From Bombyx mori (taxonomy: Eukaryota; Arthropoda; Insecta; Lepidoptera; Bombycidae), in assembly GCF_030269925.1 (NCBI RefSeq), contig NC_085110.1, positions 5,890,001 to 5,954,000 on the forward strand: 64,000 nt of DNA, in the 5' to 3' direction. Under the pieces are notes generated by a model that was not told the DNA's origin, made no database searches, and was given only the letters and a program-made list of their open reading frames with translations. A program made the translations under genes and the position numbers. Shown here piece by piece: positions 1 to 10,862 of this stretch. Within the stretch, counting starts at the first letter, position 1, and each line of letters opens with the position of its first letter.

Positions 1-268
1 TGCTTCACGGCAGAAATAGGCAGGGTGGTGGTACCTACCCGTGTGGACTCACCAGAGGTCCTACCACTAGTAATTACGCAAATTATAATTTGGCGGTTTT
101 GATTTTTATAACACGATGCTATTCCTTCACCGTGGAAGTCAATCGTGAAAATTTATTAAGTGCGTATTTCATTACAAAAATTGGTAGCCGTCTGCGGGAT
201 TCAAACACCGTTGTATCGCTCGACACAAATGCACCGAACGCTTTATCCTTTAGGCCACGATGACTTAA
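1..268 (-). mobile_element. Bm1 SINE, 5' half, runs off the window edge
   Basis: Read on the minus strand this is the tRNA-like head and body of Bm1. The head contains TGGCCTAAAGGATAA and a degenerate B box, followed by the sequence that reads GTGAAGGAATA and the CGGGTAGGTACCACC-type body. The 3' half lies outside the window. The head ends about 35 bp before the splice acceptor of the first visible FNDC3 exon. Confidence 0.85.
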
Positions 269-304
269 ACTATCTGAGCGTAATGTTTGGGAATATATTT
301 TCAG

Positions 305-3300
305 GGTCCAACCAATGGTGCTGGTGGTCCACAGCATTTCTATGGTGCGGGGTACCCAGCCCATTTTCACCATGTTCCCCCACACCATATGCAGCATTCG
401 CCGCCACCGCCTATATACCAGAAGGATGAGCGAACTCAGAGGCAGTACTCCAAGTTAAAACAGAAGTTAGAAAGAAAAAACAACAATAGAAATAATGGCG
501 TGGGTAAGTATCTACAATGTTTTGTTAATGATCAGCACCTTGGGTTTTGTTTTTTAATTAATTGATTCAACTAAAATACCACACGGATCTCTTATTATTA
601 ACTCTATGTAAATATACAAAGTTTTTGGCAGGATTTTATTTATGTGCTTACTTAAAAATACTATTCCAATGAGATAGGATACGACATTACCACCTTCAAA
701 TCAGCGATCACATACATTACAGACTCATGAAAGAATAAAAACATATCCTTAAAATAATGGTATTGCGTACCAAGCAATTTATGATTATTTTCTTTTACAT
801 TCAATAAAGTGTACGTAAATCATTATTCCATATTATTTAAATATGTAATTATTACACTGATTACAAAGTAACAACTAGTTCAGTGTTCACAATTAATTAT
901 TATGTAAGTGGGGTTATCATGCTTATCGGAAATGTCACTTATGTTATAAACATTGTATCCAGTAACAGATGTCACGTCGGGCACGAGTACGCCGACGCTG
1001 TCCCCGCGCAAGGAGTTGAATGGCCGAGGGGGTACCACATCAGGGGCCTGGTCAGAGGGCGAGGGATCGTCCGCCGGTGCCTCAGTGCACAGCGACGAGG
1101 ACGACACACAGGCTATATTGGAGTTAATGTCTACTGCTCGTAAACCACAGGTACTGTAACATTAATGTACAATGCCATTATATAACTCATACCGGTCATC
1201 GTTCTCGTCGAACCCGTCGCTTGCGACGAAGGGCTCGGCGAGTAAATTAACCCACAGACACAGCCCACTGAGTTACTCGCCGGATTTTCTCAGTGGGTCG
1301 CGTTTCCGATCCGGTGGTAGATTCTGCGAAGCACGGCTCTTGCTAGGGTTCTTGTTAGCAACGTCGCCAAAATTGAGCCCCGTGAGCTCACCTACTAGTT
1401 CGGTAAATCTAGAATAACTTCTCGAGGTTACTAGAATAGGTAGGAAAAAAATGGAACTCGTCTTATCAAAAGTAAAAAGTAAAGTGTATGGATTTTTCTT
1501 CTGAATGAAAAAAAAAATCGGTTGATTTGTGACCGTTTTTTATTGTAAGAAAAATAAAGATGCCGCAAGAACGGTGCGTCGTGGTTTTGTTTTAACCTCT
1601 AAATATGTTCAAGAAGAAAACGATATTTACAGGTCAGCGACATGACACCTACCAGTGCCTTAGTGCAGTGGAACTCTCAACTTCCGGAAGGTGTCCCGCC
1701 GCCCAACCTTGAATTAACCTACGATCTAATACTCGGAGATCGTGGCCGGTACAAAGCCATCTACAGCGGCCCCTCTCTTTCTTGCAGGTCAGTTCTTAAT
1801 AATATTGTAAGTATTAATATTCTATAAAATCATTCGAAATAAAAATGGAAACTGAAAATTCAGTTACTAATAATAAAAAACAGGTCTATTGGCACTGTTT
1901 TTTTAATCAGGTTAAAATTGCTAACCACACGAGTTCGATCTACATTTATTATTAGGATCTGTCATGTTGAAATTATAACCTATAAGATATCTTGCCCGCA
2001 AAAACTGGTAATTTATCTCTTAGGATTCTAGCTCCAATTCAAACGAAGTTGAATTAAATCAAAGATAGGATGCTTTGGGTAATTATTATAACTCTCTGCA
2101 AAACTTTATGCATGATAAAATACATCTTTCTAGCACAATAACTAAAATGAATGCCGATTGGTACGTTAATAATGTTCTTGTAAACCATTATTAACTCGAA
2201 AAAAAACTTTTTCACAACCCAAAATACTGCACACATAAACAAATTTCAATAACAAAATAATATAACAATTTAAATAATTACCCAAATATAATCAATCTAT
2301 TTAATAAAATCTAAGGAAATTACCAAATAAATTTATATTCTTGTAAAACTTATAAATTTCTCAATAAATGAAGATTTTGATTATTACAATTTTTAAGTGA
2401 GGCATAACTTTGTAGGAAAAAAGAATCATGAATGGACAATTTGATCTCCGATTGAAATGACTTGAATGTTATGTTGCAGAGTTCGTGATCTGCGGCCGGG
2501 ATGCGAGTACTCGGTGTACCTGCAGATCCGCCCCGGGGCCGTCACGGGCGCCACCACGGAGGCGGTGACGTTCCGCGCGCCCGCCGCCCCGCCCGACCGC
2601 GTGCCCGCCCCCAAGGTCACGCAGCGGTCGCGCAACTCGCTGCTGTTGCGCTGGCCCTCCGCCGCCGACAACGGAGCGCGTCTGCAGTACTACGTGCTCG
2701 AAATGGACGACGGCGACGGCTTCAAGGAGATATCGCGCCCGCGCACTCGCCAGCACTCCGCTACCGGCCTGCGTCCCCAAACGCGATACATCTTCCGCAT
2801 CGCCGCTGTTAACGAGTGCGGTCGAGGTGAATGGAGTGAAGAGATAACCGTGTGGACTTACGGGTTGCCACCCCCCGCGCCCGCTCCGCCCGTGCTCGAC
2901 TCTGCCGCCTCCGAATCTCTATCTCTGTCTTGGGAACGCCGAGGCGAAGAAGAATTCACGCTCCAAATGGACGATATCGCTCGCGGGCACGGTTTCCTGC
3001 CCGTCTACAATGGTCCAGATCGAACGCACGTGTGTAAGGGTCTGCGTCGTGCATCCGACTACCGTTTTAGATTATGCTGCGAGACCACCGACGGACAAGG
3101 TCCTTATTCGACAGATGTGACGTACCGCACCCTACCCGAACGCCCTGGCGCACCAGGTCGACCCTCTGCCAAGGGCAAGATACATTCCCGAGCATTTCGC
3201 TTGCGGTGGGAGCCGCCTTCCGATGACGGAGGAGCCCCGGTAGAACAATACACTCTCGAACTCGATGCTGGCGATGGATTCCAGTCCGCGTACTCCGGTC

Positions 3301-6300
3301 CTGATAGAGAAGCGCATTGTGATCGACTTCAACCAGGTACTGACTACCGCGCACGAGTGCGGTGCTTGAATTCGGCCGGCGAGAGCGACTGGTCAAGTAC
3401 CGAGACTGTCACCACGGATGCCACCATTCCTGCTGCTTGCGATGCGCCCGAGCCCACGAGTGAGCCGCGCGCTACTACCCTACCTTTACGTTGGAAACCT
3501 CCCAGCTGCACCGGCGGTACCCCTCTCACCGAGTATAGAGTTGAGGTGGCAAACGCGCAAGGAATCGCCCGCCTGGCTCACGCTGGCTTAGAAACGGAAT
3601 GCATAGTACGAGAATTGTCTCCCGGTCGCCCGTACCGCGTGTGGGTAACCGCGTGCAATCGGGTCGGCTCCGGCCCGCCGTCCTCCGTCCTCGAATTCGA
3701 GACTGCGGCCGCCCCCCCGGATGCTCCCGACGCGCCTATCGCGAACGTCCAAAGCCCCAACGCAGTCCAACTCGAGTGGACTGCGCCCCCCGATAACGGC
3801 GCTAATATTATAGATTATAGAGTGGAAATGAGCGCAGCCAATGTCGACGATGCCTACACAGAGATATATCGGGGGTCGGAAACGAACTGTTCCATCGATC
3901 GTCTGACACCATTCACGCCCTACTTTTTCCGAGTGTGCGCAACGAATGTCGCCGGCCGGGGAGCGTGGTCCGCGGTACGGGACGTGCTGACTCCCCGCGC
4001 ACCTCCCGCAGCCCCCTCTGCTCTGCGGTATGAAGCTACTGCAGACTCACTGCGTTTGCAGTGGCGCGCGCCGGCCTGCCACGGAGCTGATATCTTACAA
4101 TATCGTGTCGAGGTTGGCGACGCAGCATTCGACACTGAAGGACCCACACCCGAACGGCTCGTCGAGGGACTCGAACCAGACGTGTCGTACCGTGTTCGCG
4201 TCGCCGCCCTAAACGAACTCGGGCTCGGCGATTGGAGTGAAGAATCGCGAGCCCGCACCCGACCTCCACCACCTGTGCCACCGATACTCCGGTGCTCCCC
4301 ACCCGCTCATAACCACCTCCGACTCGAGTGGGACGCAACCGGAACCGAAGGAGTACATTATTGCGTCGAGATGCGTGCCCCGGACGGTCGCGAATTTCGT
4401 CCCGTGTATCGGGGAAGTGCACGTTCCTGTAAAGTGAAAAAATTGCGAGAGTCCTGTGCCTATGCCTTCCGGATACGAGCGGCGGACGAGAGAGGCGGGC
4501 GCGGGCCGTGGTCGGAGCCGGTCACGTTCGAGACGGGCAGCGCCCCGCCCCCCGCGCCCCGCGCCCCCGTGCTGCAGCTCCTCGCGCCGCGCCTTGCCCT
4601 CGTACAGTGGGACGTCATCGACGACGCTGAATACGTTTTGCAGTCCGCCCGCGGCAAGGATGCACTCTTCAAACAGGTAATTCGTCTTTTATTAATGACG
4701 AAGGGTACACGGCTTAATATGGTAACCGGCACGACTATTTTAATGTACTATTTGGTTATGGAACCGATAGGCATTAAACGTGACGCCCCCACAAACCTGG
4801 AGACATCAAGTGGAAGTTTGAATTATATTGTGTAACAGCTACTCCAAAAGTTCAAATCGGAATGTATGGCTACTTTGCAACAGAAATAAATAGGATGATA
4901 TCTACCCGTGTGGGCTTTCAACGCCTTCCTTACGTGAGTGACTTAATCGCTCTGCGATATAGTGCCAATTCGGTTGCATATCGAGTACTTTGGCAAAATA
5001 AATAGCTTATTCGGATGATGGCGGCATCCATAGAATCCCTCGAAGGTTCCAGACTTTTGACGGCATTTGTGTTACAGAACTAGAACTATTATTATTTTAC
5101 TGCTGTACATTGATTGATCTGGTGTTGAGTGATTATTGCACTGTAACTCGATAATATGTATACCTATAATATATAACACGAATACCACCATCTACTTTGA
5201 GACATGAGGATGAAGTCTCCAGTATTCTAGGTTAAAAAAGAATTAGTACCAGTCATTTGACACAAGTAGGTACGCCATACTGCGATCAGAGTTAGGTTTC
5301 GACTAATTAAATAAATAACACATAAGACGACAATAAACTCGTGCGAACTCTGTTGTCTGTGAGTGTTTTAATCAGCTGATATCATATTATAATGAACATT
5401 TTTGAGTTCAAAGAACTCGATTAACCCGGCGGTACCATGGGTACTTCCGATTTTTACTATTTCTTTGACGATTTTTACTATTTCGTGCGTTGAATTTAAT
5501 TTACGGCCATAAATCTTTGGGAGGTTCAAGTTATCATCTCGTTATGACCTCGACCTACAATTGAGAGAGCCAAACAGAGCTTAAGAAAAGCGATATCGCA
5601 GGGACTATTCCACGAAAAAAAAAAGTTTTTTTGTATATGAGGTCAGCCTTATTTTTTAATACGAATATTATGTCACTGTAATAATAATATCATGCATAAA
5701 TTGCGTAAAACATAACTCAAAGGTTGGACAAAGAATAGTTTGTTCGTAATGTGCAGGTATTATTTTATTCCGAAAGTATTTACTGGGAAAATATTATTTT
5801 CGTCGAATCGACTATTCTAATATCAACAGTTTCCTGCTTGATCTATCCTTTGTATCAACAACATGTATGATATATAATTTATAAAACTCTTTACATATAA
5901 TGAGCTCGTCTGCGCGCATTTAGAATAGCCCCGTAAATTATTAAATATATAACCAGGACCATTTGACTAGACGAAACTGGTGTGCGTTATCGAGCACTAG
6001 ACAAGGATCTTTTAGTACTGTAGCTGTGTGAAACACAAATTGAAAGGAAACAATATTGAGGATAGCATTTCAAAGGGGACACGCTAAAGTACATATTGTA
6101 TGGTGAATGATGTAGGTTTTTTTGCCTACCTAAGCTGAGAGCCTTGAGAGGCTACATCAGCGTAGTCTTAACTAGTAGGTGAGCTCACGGGGCTCAAACC
6201 TGATGACGTTGGTAACACGAACCCTAGCAAGAGCCGTGCTTCGCAGAATCTACCACCGGATCCTAAACGCGACCCACTGAGAAGATCCGGCATGATGTAG

Positions 6301-6594
6301 GACATGTTGCAGGTGTACGCGGGTCGCGACACGCAGTTCCGGCTCGAGGAGCTGGAGGCGGGCGGCGAGTACGTGGTGCGCGTGTGTGCCGTGCGCGGCG
6401 GGCTGGCGGGCGCGTGGTCGGCGCCGGCGCGTCTACTCGTACCCGTGCCCGCAGCCGCGCCGCGCGTGCGCCGCCCCCGCCCCGCGCGCCCCCTACCCGC
6501 CCGCCACGCCGCGCTCCTGATGGCGACGGGCTTCCTAGTACTGGCAGTGCTGGTGGCCGTCCTGTTGCAGCGACTAGTGGAGCCGCGCGCCTGA
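305..6594 (+). CDS. FNDC3: FNDC3-type fibronectin III domain protein, 3' five exons (partial)
   Basis: Exons 305-503, 969-1150, 1633-1787, 2480-4676 and 6313-6594 join in one frame with GT-AG borders and encode 1004 residues plus stop; the 5' exons are outside the window. The first exon has the Pro/His-rich segment and the DERTQRQYSKLKQKLERK helix typical of FNDC3. An acidic/Ser linker follows, then nine FN3 repeats; those in the 2.2-kb exon start near PPDRVPAPKV, PPPAPAPPVL and similar Pro-rich links. The last exon ends in a single hydrophobic segment (ALLMATGFLVLAVLVAVLL) and a short tail, as in vertebrate FNDC3A/B, which are ER/Golgi-associated tail-anchored proteins. The Drosophila orthologue is mtgo. 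The protein probably acts as an adhesion or scaffold factor on membranes; its molecular partners cannot be read from sequence. The large exon is very GC-rich against AT-rich introns. Confidence 0.92.
1185..1450 (+). mobile_element. LINE 3'-end fragment (jockey-related family)
   Basis: It contains the CTCGCCGGATTTTCTCAGTG / GATCCGGTGGTAGATTCTGC block shared with the 3' region of the jockey-like LINE near 59 kb and with other copies here. It lies in FNDC3 intron 2, starting about 35 bp after the donor at 1151. No ORF survives. Confidence 0.65.
4677..6312 (+). other. FNDC3 last intron, mostly anonymous
   Basis: AT-rich intron between the 2.2-kb FN3 exon and the terminal exon. A decayed Bm1 piece (about 4869-4923, minus) and a LINE piece (6115-6292) are recognisable. 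Between them I see no coding or structural signal. Confidence 0.7.
6115..6292 (-). mobile_element. LINE 3'-end fragment next to terminal FNDC3 exon
   Basis: This is the minus-strand counterpart of the 1185-1450 family: GAGCTCACGGGGCTCAAACC, then CAGAATCTACCACCGGATC, then CCACTGAGAAGATCCGGC. It stops about 20 bp before the last exon, so the branch-point region of that intron lies in or beside the LINE. Confidence 0.7.
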
Positions 6595-7199
6595 CCGCGA
6601 CCCGCGACCGACTAACGAACGAATGTGAATGAATATGTCCCAGTTTCACGTGTGAGATGATTCCGTGCCGTTGGAGTTGCCGTTTTTCTACGAAGTTCGA
6701 GCCGAGCGGGAGCCTTGCGTTCTGTCGTTTTCCGTGTGTTCCGCACATTTTTCGTATTCTAGTCTGTGTCTGTAACTTGTTATTTCGTTTATCGTGACGG
6801 CTTAACCTATGTATGTATCGTTTTATTTTAATATATTTTATTGTTGTGACGTCGAACTATAACTTCTCGCTTTTAAAAAAAACATAGACGCACGGCTTAA
6901 CCGGTCTTCTGGAAGTTATTTTTCGACAATCATATATATCTGTTGCCCGATTCGAACTTTTTATTATGAATTAGAAGCTAGTAAACGAGGTGCTCTATTT
7001 TTAAAGTTTCGTTGAGAGGGTCTTGGCCCCTCGCTCTGCAACGAGTTTCCAGTGTGTGTGCTGTGATCACTTCCTTATGCGAATGAGACTGATTTTACAA
7101 GTAAATATGTTTTGTTGATTAGAAATGAATGAGGATGCTCACGGAATACATTTTGTATGATAAACTGCCGTATTTGCTGCTCACACTCGGCCAGCGCGC

Positions 7200-7310
7200 C
7201 GCTAGACCATCGCTAGACCGTCGCCAGACCGTCACCAGACCGTCGCTAGACCGTCACCAGACCGTCACCAGACCGTCGCTAGACCGTCACCAGACCGTCG
7301 CCAGACCGCG
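7200..7310 (+). repeat. 11-bp minisatellite, about 10 units
   Basis: Tandem units AGACCGTCGCT / AGACCGTCACC follow one another with G/A and T/C variation at two positions. The array lies in the likely FNDC3 3' UTR. It is open in one plus frame, but that frame has no other coding character. Confidence 0.9.
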
Positions 7311-8145
7311 GTGGGAGCGGCAAATGACCCCGAGCTGAACGCGGGACGCAGTGACACAATCCGATTTTATATACTCCGAATGCTTTTTTTGATTATATCG
7401 ATGTACCTAATATATTGAATCGTCGGTAATTATGTTGTTTTTATTCATAGAACATGACATTTTATTGATGACATTATAAATTAGTTTAATATGTTTATTG
7501 ATTTAGAGATTATGATTTTATAGGGAATGTTACCACCCGGTAAAAGTGAAGTGGGGTTTAGGTATTATGTTCCGACTATAGTAAAATATTAAGAAAAATA
7601 AAAAATAAAAAAAATGTAACGTTCATATCGGTGTTTGTTACTTTATTAACGTTTATTAGTAAAATTGTTAACCGATTTATAATAATATTATATTTCAATG
7701 AATTTCATAGTGTGTAGGCTAAAAATGAATTAAGTATCATTTATTCACACGATAGTATATTAACAATATGAGGTCTACGAAAAAAAATAATCATTAATGT
7801 TTCTTAGTCTTTATGGTTCGGTGTTGTTGCGTGAAAGTATCGTAAATAATCAATGACTGTGAGTATTATGATTGTCGTTTAGGCCCTTTACGTATGAATA
7901 CTTTTAACTTGTGTAAACCAAATGCACAGTAGGTAAAGTGTATACATACATATATTTATTATTTATTTCGAATGAGATTACAGCGAGGCCCGCGCATCGA
8001 GTGTCTCGTAAATATATAATATTTACCTGTCCTGTGATTAGCTTTTATTATACTTTCGTAAAAAAAAAGAAAAAAAAAAGAGAAAAACTTTATTGATGTT
8101 GCCCGAAACATTCCCATGGTGCGTGTTTCATTTCGTTATTGTTTA

Positions 8146-8151
8146 AATAAA
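8146..8151 (+). terminator. Candidate FNDC3 poly(A) signal
   Basis: AATAAA about 1.55 kb after the stop codon. Other hexamers lie nearby, so the choice is uncertain. Confidence 0.4.
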
Positions 8152-8169
8152 CTTTATGGCCACGTTAGA

Positions 8170-10028
8170 ACAATGAAACCGGTGAACGATGTAATTGAAC
8201 TCGGCCCGTATCCCCCCCAGTGAGCGCAGCTTACTGTCCCCACAAAGAACTTATTTAATTTTCGATTTTTTTTTTTTTTTTAAATAATCGACGATGTGCA
8301 ATTATTAAATTTTATTTATTCTTTATCGCTTAATATAATAATAATAATATTTATTTATTTTATAGAAATTATATAACGATATTTTAATGTCGTATAAAAA
8401 AAAAATTATATATATAAAGGAATCGATGTTCCTAAATAAGTTTTTAAACGTGTACAATATGTTTTTAACTGATCGCAGAGCTAAATTGTATAACTACAGT
8501 AAAGCATTCCAACTTTATTCCACTTGTAAATAGGCCTAATGGATTTCTTACTTGTTTTTTTTTTATGTACATCTCGCTTTTTATAACGAATTGTAAATAA
8601 AACTGGATGTTCATCGCGATGAGCTTCGTGCAATTGATGCGTTTAAATAGGTGTTCAACTTGTATGCCAATTTAAACTCCGCGCTGAGACTAAAAGTTGG
8701 TTTTTCTTTTTAATTTTAATTAATGAAATCTAGTAATTAACGGGGATTACATCTCATATTGTATTTGTGTTTGATTAAGTAACGTATAACGAAATGTATA
8801 TGTTTATAATAATATAATATTTGATGATGTTATGTATACAATTTATTAAACATGAATATATCAATAAAACTATATTTTGTGTACGTACAAATTTTTCATT
8901 TTCTTTTTCCAAAAAAAAAAAAACTTCGATTCGTTTATTAAGAGACAGTAATTTAAATAAGCGGTAATACAAAATTGTAAGATGTAAAAAATGGCGAGCT
9001 TAACTCAACAATTGAGTTATCTACCACCTAACCGTTCTTAAAGAAGGAAAGCTTTACATGTGTGGGTAGATGAATACAATGTATAAGTGAGTATGTAACG
9101 TATAAGTAAGTAATGTATAAATAAAATTCTATAACAATAACGGAATGTTAAAACGAAACAAACAAAATAACCAGTTCGTATTTGAGTAAAACGCAGATAG
9201 AACTGGAGGTCGTTAGAGAATGATCTCGAAGTATCTAGTTATCGTTCGATCTAGTGATATGAGCGTACGTTAAAACTACCTATGTAAGTGGTTGCTTATG
9301 GTCGCACGGTACTCTGCGACACAGCTGTTCTTGAAGTCGTATGATCAGAAAATAACAGTCACATATCTCCGACGTGGCAGCCCTGCATGTGACGCAGCGC
9401 GGAAGCTCAGTCTCAACTCGTTGAAAACTGAGTAACACTGGCACTTGCTAGCTAATATCCCAGTGCGGACAAAATACGGAGCGTCTAATGATACCTACCC
9501 TCTCATAAAATAATAGTTGACGTTTGACAAAAACTTGAAAGTTCCGATTAACATTTGGATCATTAATCTACATAGTAATGACAATCGTTCGGTGTAAGAT
9601 TTTCGATACACAATGTAATTAAAGATGGACTTAATCTTAACCTTAAAAAATTATAAATAAAATAAAAAGCAAAGACAAATATTTTCATCACAACGACAAC
9701 TATATAGTTTCGACGCAGAATAACAAAATTGTCCTATTTTGTTGGTCATAAGTTTTTAACGCTCACCCCTAAATTAAATCATGATTACAACAATGAGAAC
9801 CTAATTCTACTATTTTACGCAAAAATCCTTCCCATACATACGGATTCGTGAGTATTTTTTAATCTTTATCTTGTAGCTTTAAACAAATATTTAGGGAATT
9901 TAATTACGTTTAATTAATTAAATTTAAATTCTTAAAAGTAATCCCATCTGTAATTTAATAAATACATCATTAACAAATATAACTTGAAAAGCTAAAATTA
10001 TCATCGATTTAAACTTGAAGCTTGTAAT
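8170..10028. other. Intergenic, AT-rich
   Basis: Spacer between the FNDC3 3' end and the first delimitable transposon. It contains homopolymer A/T runs and short ATT/AAT tracts. I see no gene, repeat array or RNA gene that I can support. Confidence 0.6.
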
Positions 10029-10036
10029 ATTAAGCC

Positions 10037-10554
10037 TATGGAGGGTAGAGGTAAGGAGAACCATCTGTGTGTAAAAAAGTGTTCGTTAAAATCTGCTAAA
10101 TAAGGGTGGCGCTACAGTAGCAACCGGGTAAATTTAAAAAAAGGCGCTGATAGTTATTAGAATAAGATAGAGAAATAAAAAAGGACGAAAGAACTGTAAG
10201 CACCACAAAATCACAAAAAGTATTTTATTTAAAGCTGATAAGAAAATGCAATCGATGTCTCCACGTTTTAACACAGCAATCATTTTAAGTTATATTGATG
10301 AAATTACTTTGAACTACGTAAACATGTGAGGTCTTGTATATTACACTGTCACTAACTACTCTAGTCATTAAATATATTAAATTAACTAACTCAGGATACT
10401 CCAATCAGTTAACGACTGCTCAATTCATATCATACCCTGTGCCTATGCTAGCGCCATTCTGGAGAATTTTTGAACTGTTATTTAGTGCTGAAAGTGGGAC
10501 ACTTTTTCAAGTTTCTCCCATATGAGACGGTTCTCCTTACCTCTACCCTCCATA
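10037..10554. mobile_element. Non-autonomous DNA transposon, about 27-bp TIRs, 8-bp TSD
   Basis: The two ends are inverted copies of TATGGAGGGTAGAGGTAAGG, extending to about 27 bp with one mismatch near the inner side. The 8-bp sequence attaagcc precedes the left end (10029-10036) and follows the right end (10555-10562). An 8-bp duplication suggests hAT or P superfamily. The 518-bp interior has no transposase. It lies just downstream of the eys 3' end. Confidence 0.85.
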
Positions 10555-10862
10555 ATTAAGCCACAAATCGAGTTCCGCACTCATTGGCTACTGTTCCCAT
10601 AGACACAACAATTTAAGTATTGAAAAATGGGTTTTAAATTTCAATTATTTTAGTATAAGGGAATATATGCCTGTTCCACGCAAGTATTACGTTCCAGTTC
10701 TGTCAGTTCTGCGCACTTTATAGGACTAGATTAATTTGTACTGTGAGTTATTCACTCCACATTCAAAAATACAATCGAAAAACTCACGCGTTCGCCTACA
10801 ACAACAACAATTGACTAAATTGCACACACGATTATTTACTAAAAACATTATTATAAAATTAC

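Larger units (their letters stand above)
6595..8151 (+). other. Probable FNDC3 3' UTR
   Basis: AT-rich sequence downstream of the FNDC3 stop with no other gene. It holds an 11-bp minisatellite (7200-7310). A canonical AATAAA lies at 8146-8151; a further AATAAA near 8595 could be a distal site. The extent is inferred only from these hexamers. Confidence 0.5.

Noticed and set aside
4677..4835. Extension of the 2.2-kb FNDC3 exon
   Set aside because: The donor at 4677 joins in phase to 6313 and completes the ninth FN3 domain; the extension is intron sequence. It could matter only as a retained intron.
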